A stretch of 37,054 bases of DNA. Origin: Gracilaria domingensis. Its lineage: Eukaryota; Rhodophyta; Florideophyceae; Gracilariales; Gracilariaceae. Location of the stretch: assembly GCA_022539475.1 (NCBI GenBank), contig VCMS01000351.1, positions 1-37,054 of the forward strand, written 5' to 3'. A program made the position numbers and the translations under genes. Below, piece after piece: positions 22,061 to 31,704 of this stretch. Below the pieces are notes generated by a model that was not told where the DNA came from, made no database searches, and was given only the letters and a program-made list of their open reading frames with translations. Each line of letters starts with the position of its first letter. The first letter of the stretch is position 1.

Positions 22061-22381
22061 AAGGATGGAGTTGGATTGCGCCCGAATACGTCTATAAAGG
22101 TCGTAGAAGCACTTATGAAGGAAGGAGTTGTAGACATGTTATTGTTGATGACGGTGGAGCCAGGGTTTGGAGGACAGGCGTTTATGGAGGGTGTTCTTGA
22201 TAAGGTGCGACATGCAAGGGAGTTGTATCCAAGAATAGGGATACAGGTGGATGGGGGTATTGGACTGAGTACTGTGAAAGCAGTAGTGAAGGCCGGTGCA
22301 AACATTTCAGTTGCAGGATCTGCCATCTTTGGCTCGAGTCACCCAGCTCATGTCATAGCTGGTTTTCGAAAGGTTGGTTAG
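22061..22381 (+). pseudogene. rpe: Ribulose-phosphate 3-epimerase, C-terminal fragment
   Basis: The frame from 22061 gives KDGVGLRPNTSIKVV, then DMLLLMTVEPGFGGQAFM, IQVDGGIGLSTV and AGANISVAGSAIFGS, ending in TAG. These are the beta6-loop-beta7-beta8 motifs of ribulose-5-phosphate 3-epimerase, including the catalytic-region MTVEPGFGGQ and the second active-site Asp in VDGGI. The family is about 220-230 residues and only about 105 are here; the N-terminal Ser/His/Asp metal-site half is absent upstream. AAAG directly before GATGG at 22060 could be a former 3' splice site, so this may be a single 3' exon captured or left behind. Pentose phosphate/Calvin cycle enzyme; this copy cannot be functional alone. 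Confidence 0.85.
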
Positions 22382-22445
22382 AGATAGTAGCATAAAATTA
22401 TTGTTTATTACACTGTGACCTTTACGTGTTATCACGACTATATTC

Positions 22446-22800
22446 TCCGTCTCCATTGGAGATGTATTTCTCTTGTATCACAACCGGGAAAGGATGTGAG
22501 AGAACATAAATATATTCCCAGTGAACGCTGAGAGGGAGGATGAACTACTCTACGTCCTATCATTGTTACCCATCCGGTGTCGAGTGGTGACATATTCTCT
22601 TTTTGTCACAACCCACACAGGATATGACGGAAGAAGATGCCCCCAGTCGAGACAGAGGGTCAGCTACTCTAAGTACAATCACTAGTCCCTAGCTTGCCTC
22701 CACTGGCAATATCTTCCTGTTTTGCTATAACTATCGAGTGAGGCTATGATGGAAGAGAAAAATATCGCCGGTCGAGGCGAGGTCGGTGGGGATTATGTGA
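22446..22800. repeat. Three diverged tandem repeats, about 118 bp each
   Basis: Three successive blocks share the pattern TCTC-TTTTGTCACAAC..GGATATGA..GAA..ATAT..CCAGT/CGAG..GAGG (starting near 22446, 22572 and 22690), e.g. TTTCTCTTGTATCACAACC against TTCTCTTTTTGTCACAACC. Strongly diverged. No gene here. Confidence 0.5.
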
Positions 22801-23018
22801 GCGCGAAAGAGGAGACAGAGAGGTGGCGCTTAAATAGTGGAAGGTGCGGGGGTGTACAGTAGATGTTTTGCCGGGAAATGGGATGAGGGAAACAGGGACA
22901 ATCATGGTGCTGGATATAGCCCGTGTGATTGGACAGTGGGGGTGGACAGCACAGTTTAGCTCGATTGCACTGTATCGCAGCGGAAACTTCGATCCAACTA
23001 CTACTTCTTCTTCTGAAG

Positions 23019-23949
23019 ATGTCGAACGGATACGTGATGGATGAGGAGCTGTTGGCGCTGTTGGAGGGGGAGGAGGTACCGCAGACCCCGTCACCAAAGC
23101 GGGAAGAGGACGTGATTACGGCGGCTGGTCGGATGTCGCAGAAGAAGGAAGTGGCCGATGAAGGAAAGAAGTGTGAGGCGAGGAGAGTGGATGGTGATGA
23201 GGTGGAGAAGGGGGTAGAATTGGAGGTGGAGGGGGTCGCAATGGAGAGAAGGGGTGCGGTGCATCTGAGTCAGTTAGAGGTTGGAGACCAGATAGAGAGT
23301 GGGGGCGGGGAGGGTGACAGGGAGATGCGATTTGTGGGGGAGATGAAGGCGAGGGTGGGGATGTTGGGGTTGGTGATGAAGGAGCAACTGGACGATGGAA
23401 TTGTGGAGATTGTAACGGAAATGGGCGGTGTGGTGCTGAGTGGGGGGTGGTAGTGGTGTTTCGGTTGAGGCGATTTCGAGCCTGCGGAATTCGTTGTCGG
23501 TATTGGGAGTGGAGATGAGAAATCATGTGTATGGGATAGTGGAGTGTGCGGGAAGGGAGGTTGGAGAGTTGCGGGAGGAGAACAGGGTTCTGAACGAGAG
23601 GTTGGACGTGCTGGAGAAGGAGGTGAAATAGCTGGGCAAGAGGCAAAGATTGGTGGAAGAGGAGACGGTGAAAGGAGGTGTGGAGGGAAAGACGGAGAAG
23701 GGAAGTGTGGGAAGGGTGGCGGTGCAGAAGGGGTCTCCTGTGACACCGAAGACAAAGGGTGGTGGGGTTGGGGATGGGAAGAGCCGTCTGAAGAAGAGGC
23801 GTAAGGAGATGAAGAAGGTGGTGGAGGAGGTGCGGCGGGAGGGAGTGGGAGCTCCGGTGGTGACTGGGTTTAGGAGTGCGGCGGAGGTAGCGCGGACTGC
23901 GAAGGGGATTCTGAGGGGACAGGAGGAGAGAAGGATGGGAGGGATTTGA
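23019..23949 (+). pseudogene. Unknown acidic/coiled-coil protein with one frameshift and one stop
   Basis: ATG 23019 opens MSNGYVMDEELLALLEGEEV, an acidic protein. At a G run (23437-23447) the frame ends at 23453, while a frame one base further continues (SLRNSLSVLGVEMRNHVYGI, then VGELREENRVLNERLDVLEK, a clear coiled coil). A TAG at 23629-23631 interrupts the coiled coil, after which LGKRQRLVEEETVKGG follows in the same frame. The C-terminal part is basic (SRLKKRRKEMKKVVEEVRRE) and ends at 23949. Very purine-rich coding strand. I do not recognise the family; a gag-like or nucleic-acid-binding protein is possible. Frame and order support one ancestral gene of about 310 residues. Confidence 0.45.
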
Positions 23950-24387
23950 AGCCGTTTTGGGGCGAGGCGGGTATACGAGAAGGGGGAGAGTTGTGCACCT
24001 GACTTCTACAAAATGAACGCGTGATGGGCGAGAAATGGGTAAATAGCGGGGGTGGTGTGGACTGGGAAGAAGTGATGGGATGATTGAGGTGGGATGAGTT
24101 GCGATTGGCATTGCAACATGGGAGAAAATGGAAACGCAAACTAGCACGAGTGCAGTTTTGAGAGAGGGTCGCGGAAAAGAGTGAATGGGACCATGCGGCG
24201 AAGTAGAACCTCTACAAAAACTAGGGGACCCAAGAACTAAACTGCGCGAGATGGAATTTAATATTCCAAAATTTCTTGATTTTTTGAGTGCCAGCCTCTG
24301 CTACCCCTTCGCGCGCCCGAAATAGACCCAAAACTAGCTTAGTTTCCAAAGCGAACAGACTATATTCCACTTTGCAGAACACAGACG
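23950..24387. other. Spacer upstream of copy 2 transposase
   Basis: No supported gene. It differs completely from the DNA upstream of the same codon in copy 1, so the left break of copy 2 lies at 24388 or immediately before it. TTTGCAG at 24371-24377 resembles a splice acceptor 10 bp before the ATG. Confidence 0.5.
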
Positions 24388-27186
24388 ATGGATTATCTCA
24401 CGGTTTGTCTGGCTTCAGTAGCTTCCAACCTTAGTCATCGTGAGGCTGACGAGCTAATTGGGCTACTTCGGGACCCGCGATTCTCGCAAAAGCGATTCAA
24501 CGAGACCATAACAAGTTCCAAGCGCTGTACAGAACTGAAGAACGCCATTTTCGAACGATACGCCTCAAAGGACGGTTTCAATCGAAGAACTGTCTCGCCA
24601 GAAGGATGTAAGTTCAGCGCCACCCTCTACACGAGAGACCCCGTTCAGACACTTGTGAAACAGCTCCAGTTGGCTAACAACGAAAACACATTCTTCCACC
24701 CTATACCTCAGACCCACTCCACGAAAATATCTCACCCCATGTCCGGCTCTCTCGCAAGAGACGCCACCTCAAAACTTAAGGAAATGGTCATGAGCTCTTT
24801 AGATAGTAGAATAGTGTGGTACTCCCAAGAAATAAGTTACAGTGAATCTTTCGTAGGTCTTCTGCAGGTATACACCGATAAGTCTTCAACAACTCTAAAG
24901 CAAACATCGGTTACCGCCTATCCTCTTCACCTCATATTTCTCAACTTCTCCGACGAGCTTCGCCGTAAGTGCATCCGTGATGACCTCACAGTAGTGGCAT
25001 ACTTCCCTACCACACTGATCGAGGTTTCCGCATCTGAAGCAGACGCAATGCCATTCGTTTCTAGCAAGTCTCTACGTGAGTCCAGGATGCAAGCGATTCA
25101 TGAATCTCTTCGTCAAGTCCTCGAGCCCATTCTAAATCTCACGCAGAAAGGTTTTCAGTTCATCGACGAAGACAAACTAAGTCGAGTGTGCCATCCTCTG
25201 CTTGCAAGTTATTGTGCGGATATTCCTGAGGCTAAGGACATTCTGTCCATTCTTCATGGGACCAAAACGGAAAGCCCGTGTCAAAGATGCAAAGCCCCTC
25301 GCTCATCTTTATGCAGTCCTATTCCCACCTCATTCAACGGACGTTCTCAAAAGCACACGAAAAGCATCCGAAAGACATACACAGCTATCTTGCAACATGC
25401 ACAAAAAGACGAGGCGGAAAGACGTCCACGTCGTGCGAGGGAGAGGAGATCTCAAGCGGATACTCTGATGCGTTCAAATTCCATATCTCTCATTCCTTCG
25501 TTCCTCGAAACTTCCGTAAGCCTTGGAATGATCCCGGGATTGTCTCCATACAGTCTGTTCTCATTCGAACCAATACACAACTTGCATCTCGGCATCTCAA
25601 AGTTGATAAAAACGGCCACAATCGAGAGACTGCAGTCAGACACCCTGTGCACCACAATAGGAACATCTGCATCGCGTTCATTTCGAACGATACGCACCCA
25701 ACTCCTCAACCATGCAAACGCAATTCTAGCTGCCATAGAACGCGATGCTCCTGCCAAAGGTTTACATATCGATTTCTCCACGCAGGAGAAAGGCAAATCT
25801 TTGATTGGTATCTTCACGAAAGACGGTCTCCGTGGAATGCTGGAGGCCAAAAACTACAAAACACTTGACATTGTCTTCCCCTTCATAGGAGCATTCTTTG
25901 ACATATGCTGTGGAGAACAGGACGTTGCCCCAATCACAACCGTTTTCTCTCAGTACTCGGACTTGCTTTCGACCTTATTCAGATACAATCGTGACCCGTA
26001 TTGGATTGAAAGCTCTCTCCTGTGTCTTAGTTCGGAGATTGAAGCCTTCAAGCGTTCCGCAACAAAGACTCTGGCGGATTTTCATCCCTCCAGACTGGGA
26101 ACTCTGAAGTTTCATCTTCTCGATCATCTCGTGGACGATATTCGCCGTCTGGGAAGTATCAAGTACTACGACGCAGGCATATACGAACATGCACACCTGC
26201 TGTTTAAGAGACACTACAAAAAGACGTCCAGAAGAACAGCAACGGCTGTGGAGGAGACTATTCGCTCCATTGAGCACGGACATGTTAAAAAGCAATGGAA
26301 TGGCAATACTCCTTACCAGCGTAATCCAGGTTTACCAGGAACTTCCACACAGCTTCCTTGGTTTGCAATGAGACGGCGTTCTTTCACTTTACGAGCTCTT
26401 CAACATTGTGTTTCAAGTATGTCCAGTTCAAAAACATGGACTGCTGTTAGAGAGATGTTCTCAAGTAGAGACACAAGGTCGATTCTTGATCAAATTGATG
26501 ACCAGGCCCTTCCTCCTTTCCTCAGTCTCGTGAAAGAAACACTGGATGAGCACTCTATTACATACTTCCCAGAAAAGACAAGGATAACTCTGGTGAATTC
26601 GGCCCTTGTGAAAGGCGGTTTCGTTCCGACTCTTGAACACTTCGATTCGTCTTCTAAGGCACTTAAGCTGGGACGACCCAAATACCCCATCATCCAACGT
26701 GTCTTCGCTTCTCCAGCATTTGGTCCCAGTAGAAAGCCAAAGTTTTCCACTCTATTGGTAAGCGGAGAAGATTCAGAGACTTGGGTTGCCCAGGTAGTCG
26801 CTCTGATTCGAATATCTCTCCTTCATTCTGCACTTACCGGACCAGAGGTGGCATTTGTCCGGTATTTCGAGGTTTTACCCCCCGCAACAAACATCGACCA
26901 CATATTGAAATGCATATCTTTACGGTGGGCTACAAACGATGAAAAGAACCACACTCTTCCGTTCCCTCGTCATTCCAAAGCGGAGACTATCGTAGAGTTA
27001 ACTCCTTGGTACTGGATGGTTCCGGCTTCTGCACTACAGGGAACTGTCCATGTTGTTCGATCAAACTACCCTGCTCCACCTTTTTGTCCTCCACTTCAAT
27101 GGTTTCAACACCGATTCTACATCAATCGATTCTATCATGATTCAGATGAAGGACCAACTGAGCACGTTGATCTTGTACAGCCTTAA
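24388..27186 (+). CDS. Plavaka/KDZ-like transposase, copy 2, lacks N-terminal zinc finger
   Basis: 932 residues, uninterrupted. Likely catalytic residues: D164 (VYTDKSS), D278 (YCADIPE) and E600 (IYEHAHLLF), with a zinc-type pair C298/C301. FSFEPIHNLHLG at 392-403 matches the conserved D/E-x-x-H motif of the family. The C terminus missing from copy 1 is present: WVAQVVALIRISLLHS, FVRYFEVL, ALQGTVHVVRSNY and FYINRFYHDSDEG. Similarity to copy 1 begins exactly at this ATG, which in copy 1 is an internal Met, so about 127 N-terminal residues including the C2HC finger are lost. It cuts and joins the element's DNA ends in the nucleus, if active. Its TAA overlaps the TAA of the convergent gene (27183) in a shared TTAA. 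Confidence 0.8.
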   Translation: MDYLTVCLASVASNLSHREADELIGLLRDPRFSQKRFNETITSSKRCTELKNAIFERYASKDGFNRRTVSPEGCKFSATLYTRDPVQTLVKQLQLANNENTFFHPIPQTHSTKISHPMSGSLARDATSKLKEMVMSSLDSRIVWYSQEISYSESFVGLLQVYTDKSSTTLKQTSVTAYPLHLIFLNFSDELRRKCIRDDLTVVAYFPTTLIEVSASEADAMPFVSSKSLRESRMQAIHESLRQVLEPILNLTQKGFQFIDEDKLSRVCHPLLASYCADIPEAKDILSILHGTKTESPCQRCKAPRSSLCSPIPTSFNGRSQKHTKSIRKTYTAILQHAQKDEAERRPRRARERRSQADTLMRSNSISLIPSFLETSVSLGMIPGLSPYSLFSFEPIHNLHLGISKLIKTATIERLQSDTLCTTIGTSASRSFRTIRTQLLNHANAILAAIERDAPAKGLHIDFSTQEKGKSLIGIFTKDGLRGMLEAKNYKTLDIVFPFIGAFFDICCGEQDVAPITTVFSQYSDLLSTLFRYNRDPYWIESSLLCLSSEIEAFKRSATKTLADFHPSRLGTLKFHLLDHLVDDIRRLGSIKYYDAGIYEHAHLLFKRHYKKTSRRTATAVEETIRSIEHGHVKKQWNGNTPYQRNPGLPGTSTQLPWFAMRRRSFTLRALQHCVSSMSSSKTWTAVREMFSSRDTRSILDQIDDQALPPFLSLVKETLDEHSITYFPEKTRITLVNSALVKGGFVPTLEHFDSSSKALKLGRPKYPIIQRVFASPAFGPSRKPKFSTLLVSGEDSETWVAQVVALIRISLLHSALTGPEVAFVRYFEVLPPATNIDHILKCISLRWATNDEKNHTLPFPRHSKAETIVELTPWYWMVPASALQGTVHVVRSNYPAPPFCPPLQWFQHRFYINRFYHDSDEGPTEHVDLVQP

Positions 27187-28320
27187 ACATTAAGGGCTCC
27201 ATCCTTTACATGTTCACCTTGTGGTGCCTTTTCTTGTGATCCTGTGTTACTTCCGAAATCGTTCATGTCCATTTCCTTGAACTCCATATCCCCTTCCTCG
27301 CATTCACCAACGAAGCAATCGCTAATAGACCCCAATCTTCGGCTCACACTGTCAATAAAAAATTGTTCTTTCACAGTGAGGTAAAGTCTTCCGTTCGACG
27401 GCATTCGATATCCAAATGTAGCCTCTCTCATGTCATTACCAAGAACCTTGGTCCAATCTTCCGTTGTCGTTCCAAAATTATGAAACTCGCTGGAATTGGT
27501 CCTCAAGACACGTTGCCTAACATCCCCCAGAACATTCTTTAAACACAGAGGTAGCAGTTCGGCAAACTTCTTTGTAAACAGTTTCTGTCTCTGGCCACCC
27601 CTTGACACATCCGTACTTAGAAGGCTCACAACCGTCAACACCCAAGCGTCCAAACGTGCGAGCAACAGTATTGTGCCATCTAAAAAGGTGCCCGTATCCT
27701 TGTCTTCCACATCATACCCAATAAACTCCTTCAGTACTTGTACCCCGACACGGTTTCGGAAGAACAAGTCTTGATCCTCCGTCGGCATATCCTCGACATT
27801 GTCCGCATTGGAGTACTTTAGACCAAGAAATGGGGCTTTTCTCCACCATGAAGTGTTCGGTACACCATTTTCGTCAAGACGCAGTATGTTCTCCTGCGCT
27901 TCCTTCAACTGCATTGTGAGTTCGTCAGCATTCTCTTCTACCAGCTTTGTTCTTCTCTAAATCAGATCGTACCCCAGGAGCAGAAATAGTTTATCCCTCG
28001 TATTTCTCTTCCGAACGCCCACGACGTCACTCATGGTCTGCCGCATTCTCTGCCTAAGGCACATATCTGGACAAAGTTCCAGTATACACCTGTCGGTAAG
28101 AGATGCTTTTCTAATACCTTCCCAGCTCAACTCCTTCAACTCGCTTTCAACCATTTTCTTCAGCAAAGCATCTGGCCCCCCCTCTACCGACGGTGTGAAC
28201 ATGCCAAAACTGCCCAAGAGCTCCACGGGGTTTTTAGGAACCATGTATGAACCACCTTCCTCCGGCTCAATAAGCCCTTCCCCACTCTCAGTTGCGTCTT
28301 CCACCTTCTGGGAAGGTTAC
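27183..28320 (-). CDS. Unknown element protein with coiled coil and acidic C terminus
   Basis: The frame from about 28320 encodes VEDATESGEGLIEPEEGG, then a helical region (LLKKMVESELKELSWEGIRK), and meets TAG at 27957. The same frame resumes with KLVEENADELTMQLKEAQEN, a coiled coil, and runs through WWRKAPFLGLKYSNADNV and TILLLARLDAWVLTVVSL to an acidic tail (GDMEFKEMDMNDFGSN) and TAA at 27183. CTGATTTAG at 27957 looks like a splice acceptor, so the TAG may lie in an intron. Upstream, AAG/GTGAGT and TTCCCAG/AAGG near 28345-28308 look like a 37-nt intron joining this gene to the coiled-coil ORF described next. Family not recognised. Lost entirely from copy 1. Confidence 0.5.
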
Positions 28321-28344
28321 CCCAATTTCGGGTGAGCGACTCAC

Positions 28345-29550
28345 CTTCGAGTTATAGCTCACTTGTTTCTCTCCTTGCCCACGTCAGCATGTTGTGATAC
28401 ACTGCTCGAGCAACCCCTCGAAGCTCGTCGCACACCTCAATTTTATGCTTTTTTCGACCTGTCTGCCCAGATTCACCAGCACGTGTACTCCTATCTCCCT
28501 CCTGTTTCAGTGCCCCCTTAGCCCTTCAATGACTAGATCCTTCTCTTCAAGCCTCTTTTTCAAAGCCGTACTCTGCTCTTGGGCGACCTTTACTAGAATT
28601 CCCCGAACCATCAAGTCCTCTTGTAGCGTCTTAACCTTTTCTTTCAAGCAATTCAGTTCATTTAAAAGATCACGTCTGTTCATAGAGGTTGAATTCACAC
28701 CAGTGTGGATATCTTCCGGTATTTCCCTAGCCTCTTCGGCGACAGGCCCCGGTAATGCCGCAGGATTCGGTGTTATTTCGTTATCGGAACTATCCTCATG
28801 TGCCATAGCCTTAGACACGAGAGGCTGCAGGCGTTCTGTGTCCACCCTTGGCACGGCTCCGAGCTCCAACTCCCGTGTCTGTCCTCCTCCATTGCATCGT
28901 ATATCAGAAGAATTGGGCCTCGTACGAGCATCAACGACCCCCGTTCTGGAAAGAGGGGAAGGTCGAGGAGTAAATCGTCTATCATTTGTCTCTCGATTTC
29001 TTATTGTCTTTCTCCCTTGTTCGGACCCATTGCGAGGCATAATATGATTCATAGCGGCCCCAGTTCTAAAAGACAGGGAGGGACGTGACGATCTTAATAT
29101 ACTAGGGCTCTCACGACTTCTCGTCATTGTCCCTTGTTGTCCAGGTCCACTGGGCGGCGTAACCCGCGCCCCAGTAGCTCCGGTCTTCGATATCGGCCGG
29201 GGACATGAAGGTTTTGGTGTCATACGAACCTCTTCGGTTCCAGTTGTCATGCCCTCCTGTCCTGACCCGCTGGGCCGAGTTACCTCATCTTCTTGAGGAG
29301 CAGAGACAGATGCACGATTTGCATTATCGGCAGTTGACGGCACGACATCGTTCGCTGATCCACGAATTCTTGACGCAATCCCGGAAGACGCTGCGCTGCA
29401 AGATGGGCGAGAGAGTACTGTAGAAGGACGCCCACTGACTCTCTCCTTCGTCGAGGACGACTTCCGTTTAGAAAGTGCGGTGCTTGTAGCCTGATTCGTA
29501 TCATCCGATGCTCTTCTCTTTTCTGTCCACTCTTGTTCCGCTGCGTACTA
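28345..29550 (-). CDS. Repeat-rich and coiled-coil protein, frameshifted
   Basis: The open frame from about 29550 to 28507 has three imperfect tandem repeats of about 39 residues; each begins like TRPSGSGQEG, VTPPSGPGQQG or IMPRNGSEQGR, contains an arginine-rich middle and ends in K/RTGA-type motifs. After an acidic stretch (HEDSSDNEITPNP) comes a heptad coiled coil (LLNELNCLKEKVKTLQEDL, then TALKKRLEEKDLVIEGL). At 28508-28520 a G run (GGGG) shifts the frame by -1 and ALKQEGDRSTRAGESG continues to about 28340. No clear ATG at the 5' end. Probably the N-terminal part of the gene that continues to 27183. Function unknown; the basic repeats suggest nucleic-acid contact (inference). Confidence 0.4.
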
Positions 29551-29819
29551 CTTCGCTTTTCGGCGTTATACCCATGTTGTGGAGATAAACGGGGTAATGA
29601 AACGAAATTGTTGGCGGGGGAGAGGGGTGGGGGGGGTGCATGGTTCAGATATTCCGGGAGACTCCGCAGTTCCTGCTTTTTAGGAATTTGAGGTTCGCAA
29701 TGGGTCGCAAATATCGCCGTTACAGATGAAGAGCTCCAGTGTACATGTACAACAACGCGTATTGCAGACAGCTGCAACATTCACAAGCATATTTACTTTC
29801 TATTCGGTACTGAACTCAT

Positions 29820-30490
29820 CTATTGCTCCAATGTCAGAGCCCAGTCCCAGGCGTACTGCTCTCTGTAGTTGAAATACAACTCTTCGCCCCTCTCAATATC
29901 TCTTACTGCTCTACAACGAAGTAGAGCATAGTTAGAAAGGTCGGAATTAAACTGTATCACGGACTTCGCTTCCACCACCTGCACATTGGCACTTCGAGTC
30001 CTGTTTGACCGGGGCTCCGATAAATCGGGATCCCCGGCATGATATCCGGCGTCGTTAATGTAGCCCCCGATACAAAAAGGCCCAGGACAATGTACACTTC
30101 GCTCTCCTTTCTATCCTGAGCCTGTCCTGGTCTGTTCCTCAGGTGCAGAAACTCCGTACCAGTCACAGTGACCATCATAGAAAACAACTTGTACCGCACT
30201 GGAGTTGCTCCGAGACAGCCACTTCCATACGTTAAGTGTCTTTCCTTCCGGTTCGTCAGATCCGTGTATACCAAAGTTCCATAGAAATGACAGATAGTTT
30301 CCCCAGCCAATATCTTATGTTCCGTGAACACCCCCATACCAGCACGGGGATGTCGAATCTTAGAAGATGCTATATGTAAGCGATAGCGATTGGCTTCAAC
30401 AGTCAACAGCATATGAATATCCATTAGATTCAGAGCTTCTCGGTACTTCCCTCCCAAAGATCTACAGTACGCTGTCCACACTTGTCGACA
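29820..30490 (-). CDS. SET-domain protein (methyltransferase), one frameshift
   Basis: The first frame (about 30450-30065) contains IRHPRAGMGVFTEHKILAGE (GxG start of SET at about 30340-30326) and TICHFYGTLVY, the usual E/G..I..Y.G beginning of the domain. At a G5 run (30064-30068 on the plus strand) the frame shifts by -1, and YINDAGYHAGDP, NRTRSANVQVVEA, NYALLRCRAVRDIERGEELY and FNYREQYAWDW follow, ending TAG at 29820. NxxxANV and the RDIxxGEEL-FNY signature are the cofactor and catalytic-Tyr parts of SET enzymes, which methylate lysine on histones or other proteins. It immediately follows the DNA methyltransferase domain, with only a frame change between, so the two may have been one fused protein. 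Confidence 0.7.
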
Positions 30491-31704
30491 AAGTCCCAGT
30501 CCTTCCAGTATCTTCCTAGGAACTGAGTAATATGTCCAGGCATCACTTGGTACTGGAGGTAACCAAATGAAGCCTCCCATTCAAGCCGACCTCGGTCCCG
30601 ATGTGGAACCCGTTCATAAGTCGTTGAAGCCGCATCCACCACCTCCTGTTCAACCAGGATGTCATTCTTCCCCCCGCGAATAACTTCGGCCATAAGAGTC
30701 GTTATATGGTGCTTCGCATGACTGAAACATGGCCTATTCTTCTCGCACCCCAAGAACTTCCTATGCTTTGTCAGCGATAGGCACGCCATACCCGTAGAAA
30801 AAGTTCCTGCGAACATGTCCATGACAAGATCACCCGGTCTTGTGAAGCGACATATCAACTCCTTCATCAACTCCCTCGACTTCTGCTCCGGTCTTATGTA
30901 CTGCCCACCTGGTACTGAACTACCTGGCTCGTGTACCTTCCATGTCAACCACTCCCCCGCTCTCGGTTTGGCACCCGGTCAATTACATTCCTGTTAGCCG
31001 GGAAAGTAGAAGGAATGAAATTGTTCTCCTCAAATGGAGTAAGACTGGCTTCCTCCGATGGTCGCAATCCACGCTTCACCCCATGAACGGCGTACTCCGT
31101 TACGGGCTGTATCCCAAACTTCCGTGGATTCCCTCCAACATTACTGCGATCCCGTATGAACACCAGTGGATTCGCATCCACTTTAAACGAAGGCATGAGT
31201 TCTGGTTTACCTTCGCTTCCAGCTTCATCTTTCGTACTCGCCGTTTCCGAAAGTATCCTGTGCCAAAATGAAACTGTGCCATGGCACAGAATATAATGAA
31301 GTGCCCACCTGACCGAAGCGCGGAACTTATTAAGTCAGCCGTACGGATCATGTCATCTCACTGAAGACATCGTGACCACTATTCCGTTTGTTCCTCTTCC
31401 TTCGAGTGTTAAAGGGAGGGTCTGTTAGGACAAGCTGTGCCTCACCCCATAAAATCTCACTCTGATTCACAAACGTTTCGTGTGTGTGCCTCAGGTCCGT
31501 CATGTCACAGTTGTACGCTACAAAGTGTGACTTTCTCATCCCCTTCCACACCTTGTCCATATTCATTCGAAGGAGACTGGATATCCCCTTCATGGGCGGC
31601 TCAATACCAGTCTCTTGGATGTTGTAACCGGCAACCCGAGATTCATGCTCCGCAAGATTCACCGGCTTCTCGAAGTCGTCGCTATCGGAGCTCACGAGGT
31701 TCAT
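30430..31704 (-). CDS. DNA amino-methyltransferase (beta order, DPPF), frameshifted
   Basis: Four minus frames, each -1 relative to the one before, together give one domain. 31704-31348 ends with LVLTDPPFNTRRKRN (motif IV DPPF at 31422-31411). 31351 on continues with SALRSGGHFIIFCAMAQ. The third frame gives FWHRILSETASTKDEAG and FKVDANPLVFIRDRSNVGG. The fourth (to 30430) has PGDLVMDMFAGTFSTGMACL (SAM-binding motif I, about 30830-30770) and KFLGCEKN. Motif IV before motif I is the beta arrangement of amino-methyltransferases, most of which make N6-methyladenine when the motif starts with D. It acts on DNA in the nucleus if expressed. A prokaryotic-type enzyme on a eukaryotic transposon suggests horizontal origin (inference). 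Deleted from copy 1. Confidence 0.75.

Noticed and set aside
23116..24147. 343-residue minus-strand ORF
   Set aside because: Extreme Ser/Pro/His composition, as expected opposite a purine-rich strand; the plus strand holds a plausible coiled-coil gene.
28394..29047. 217-residue plus-strand ORF
   Set aside because: Antisense to the repeat/coiled-coil protein frame, which has tandem repeats and heptads.
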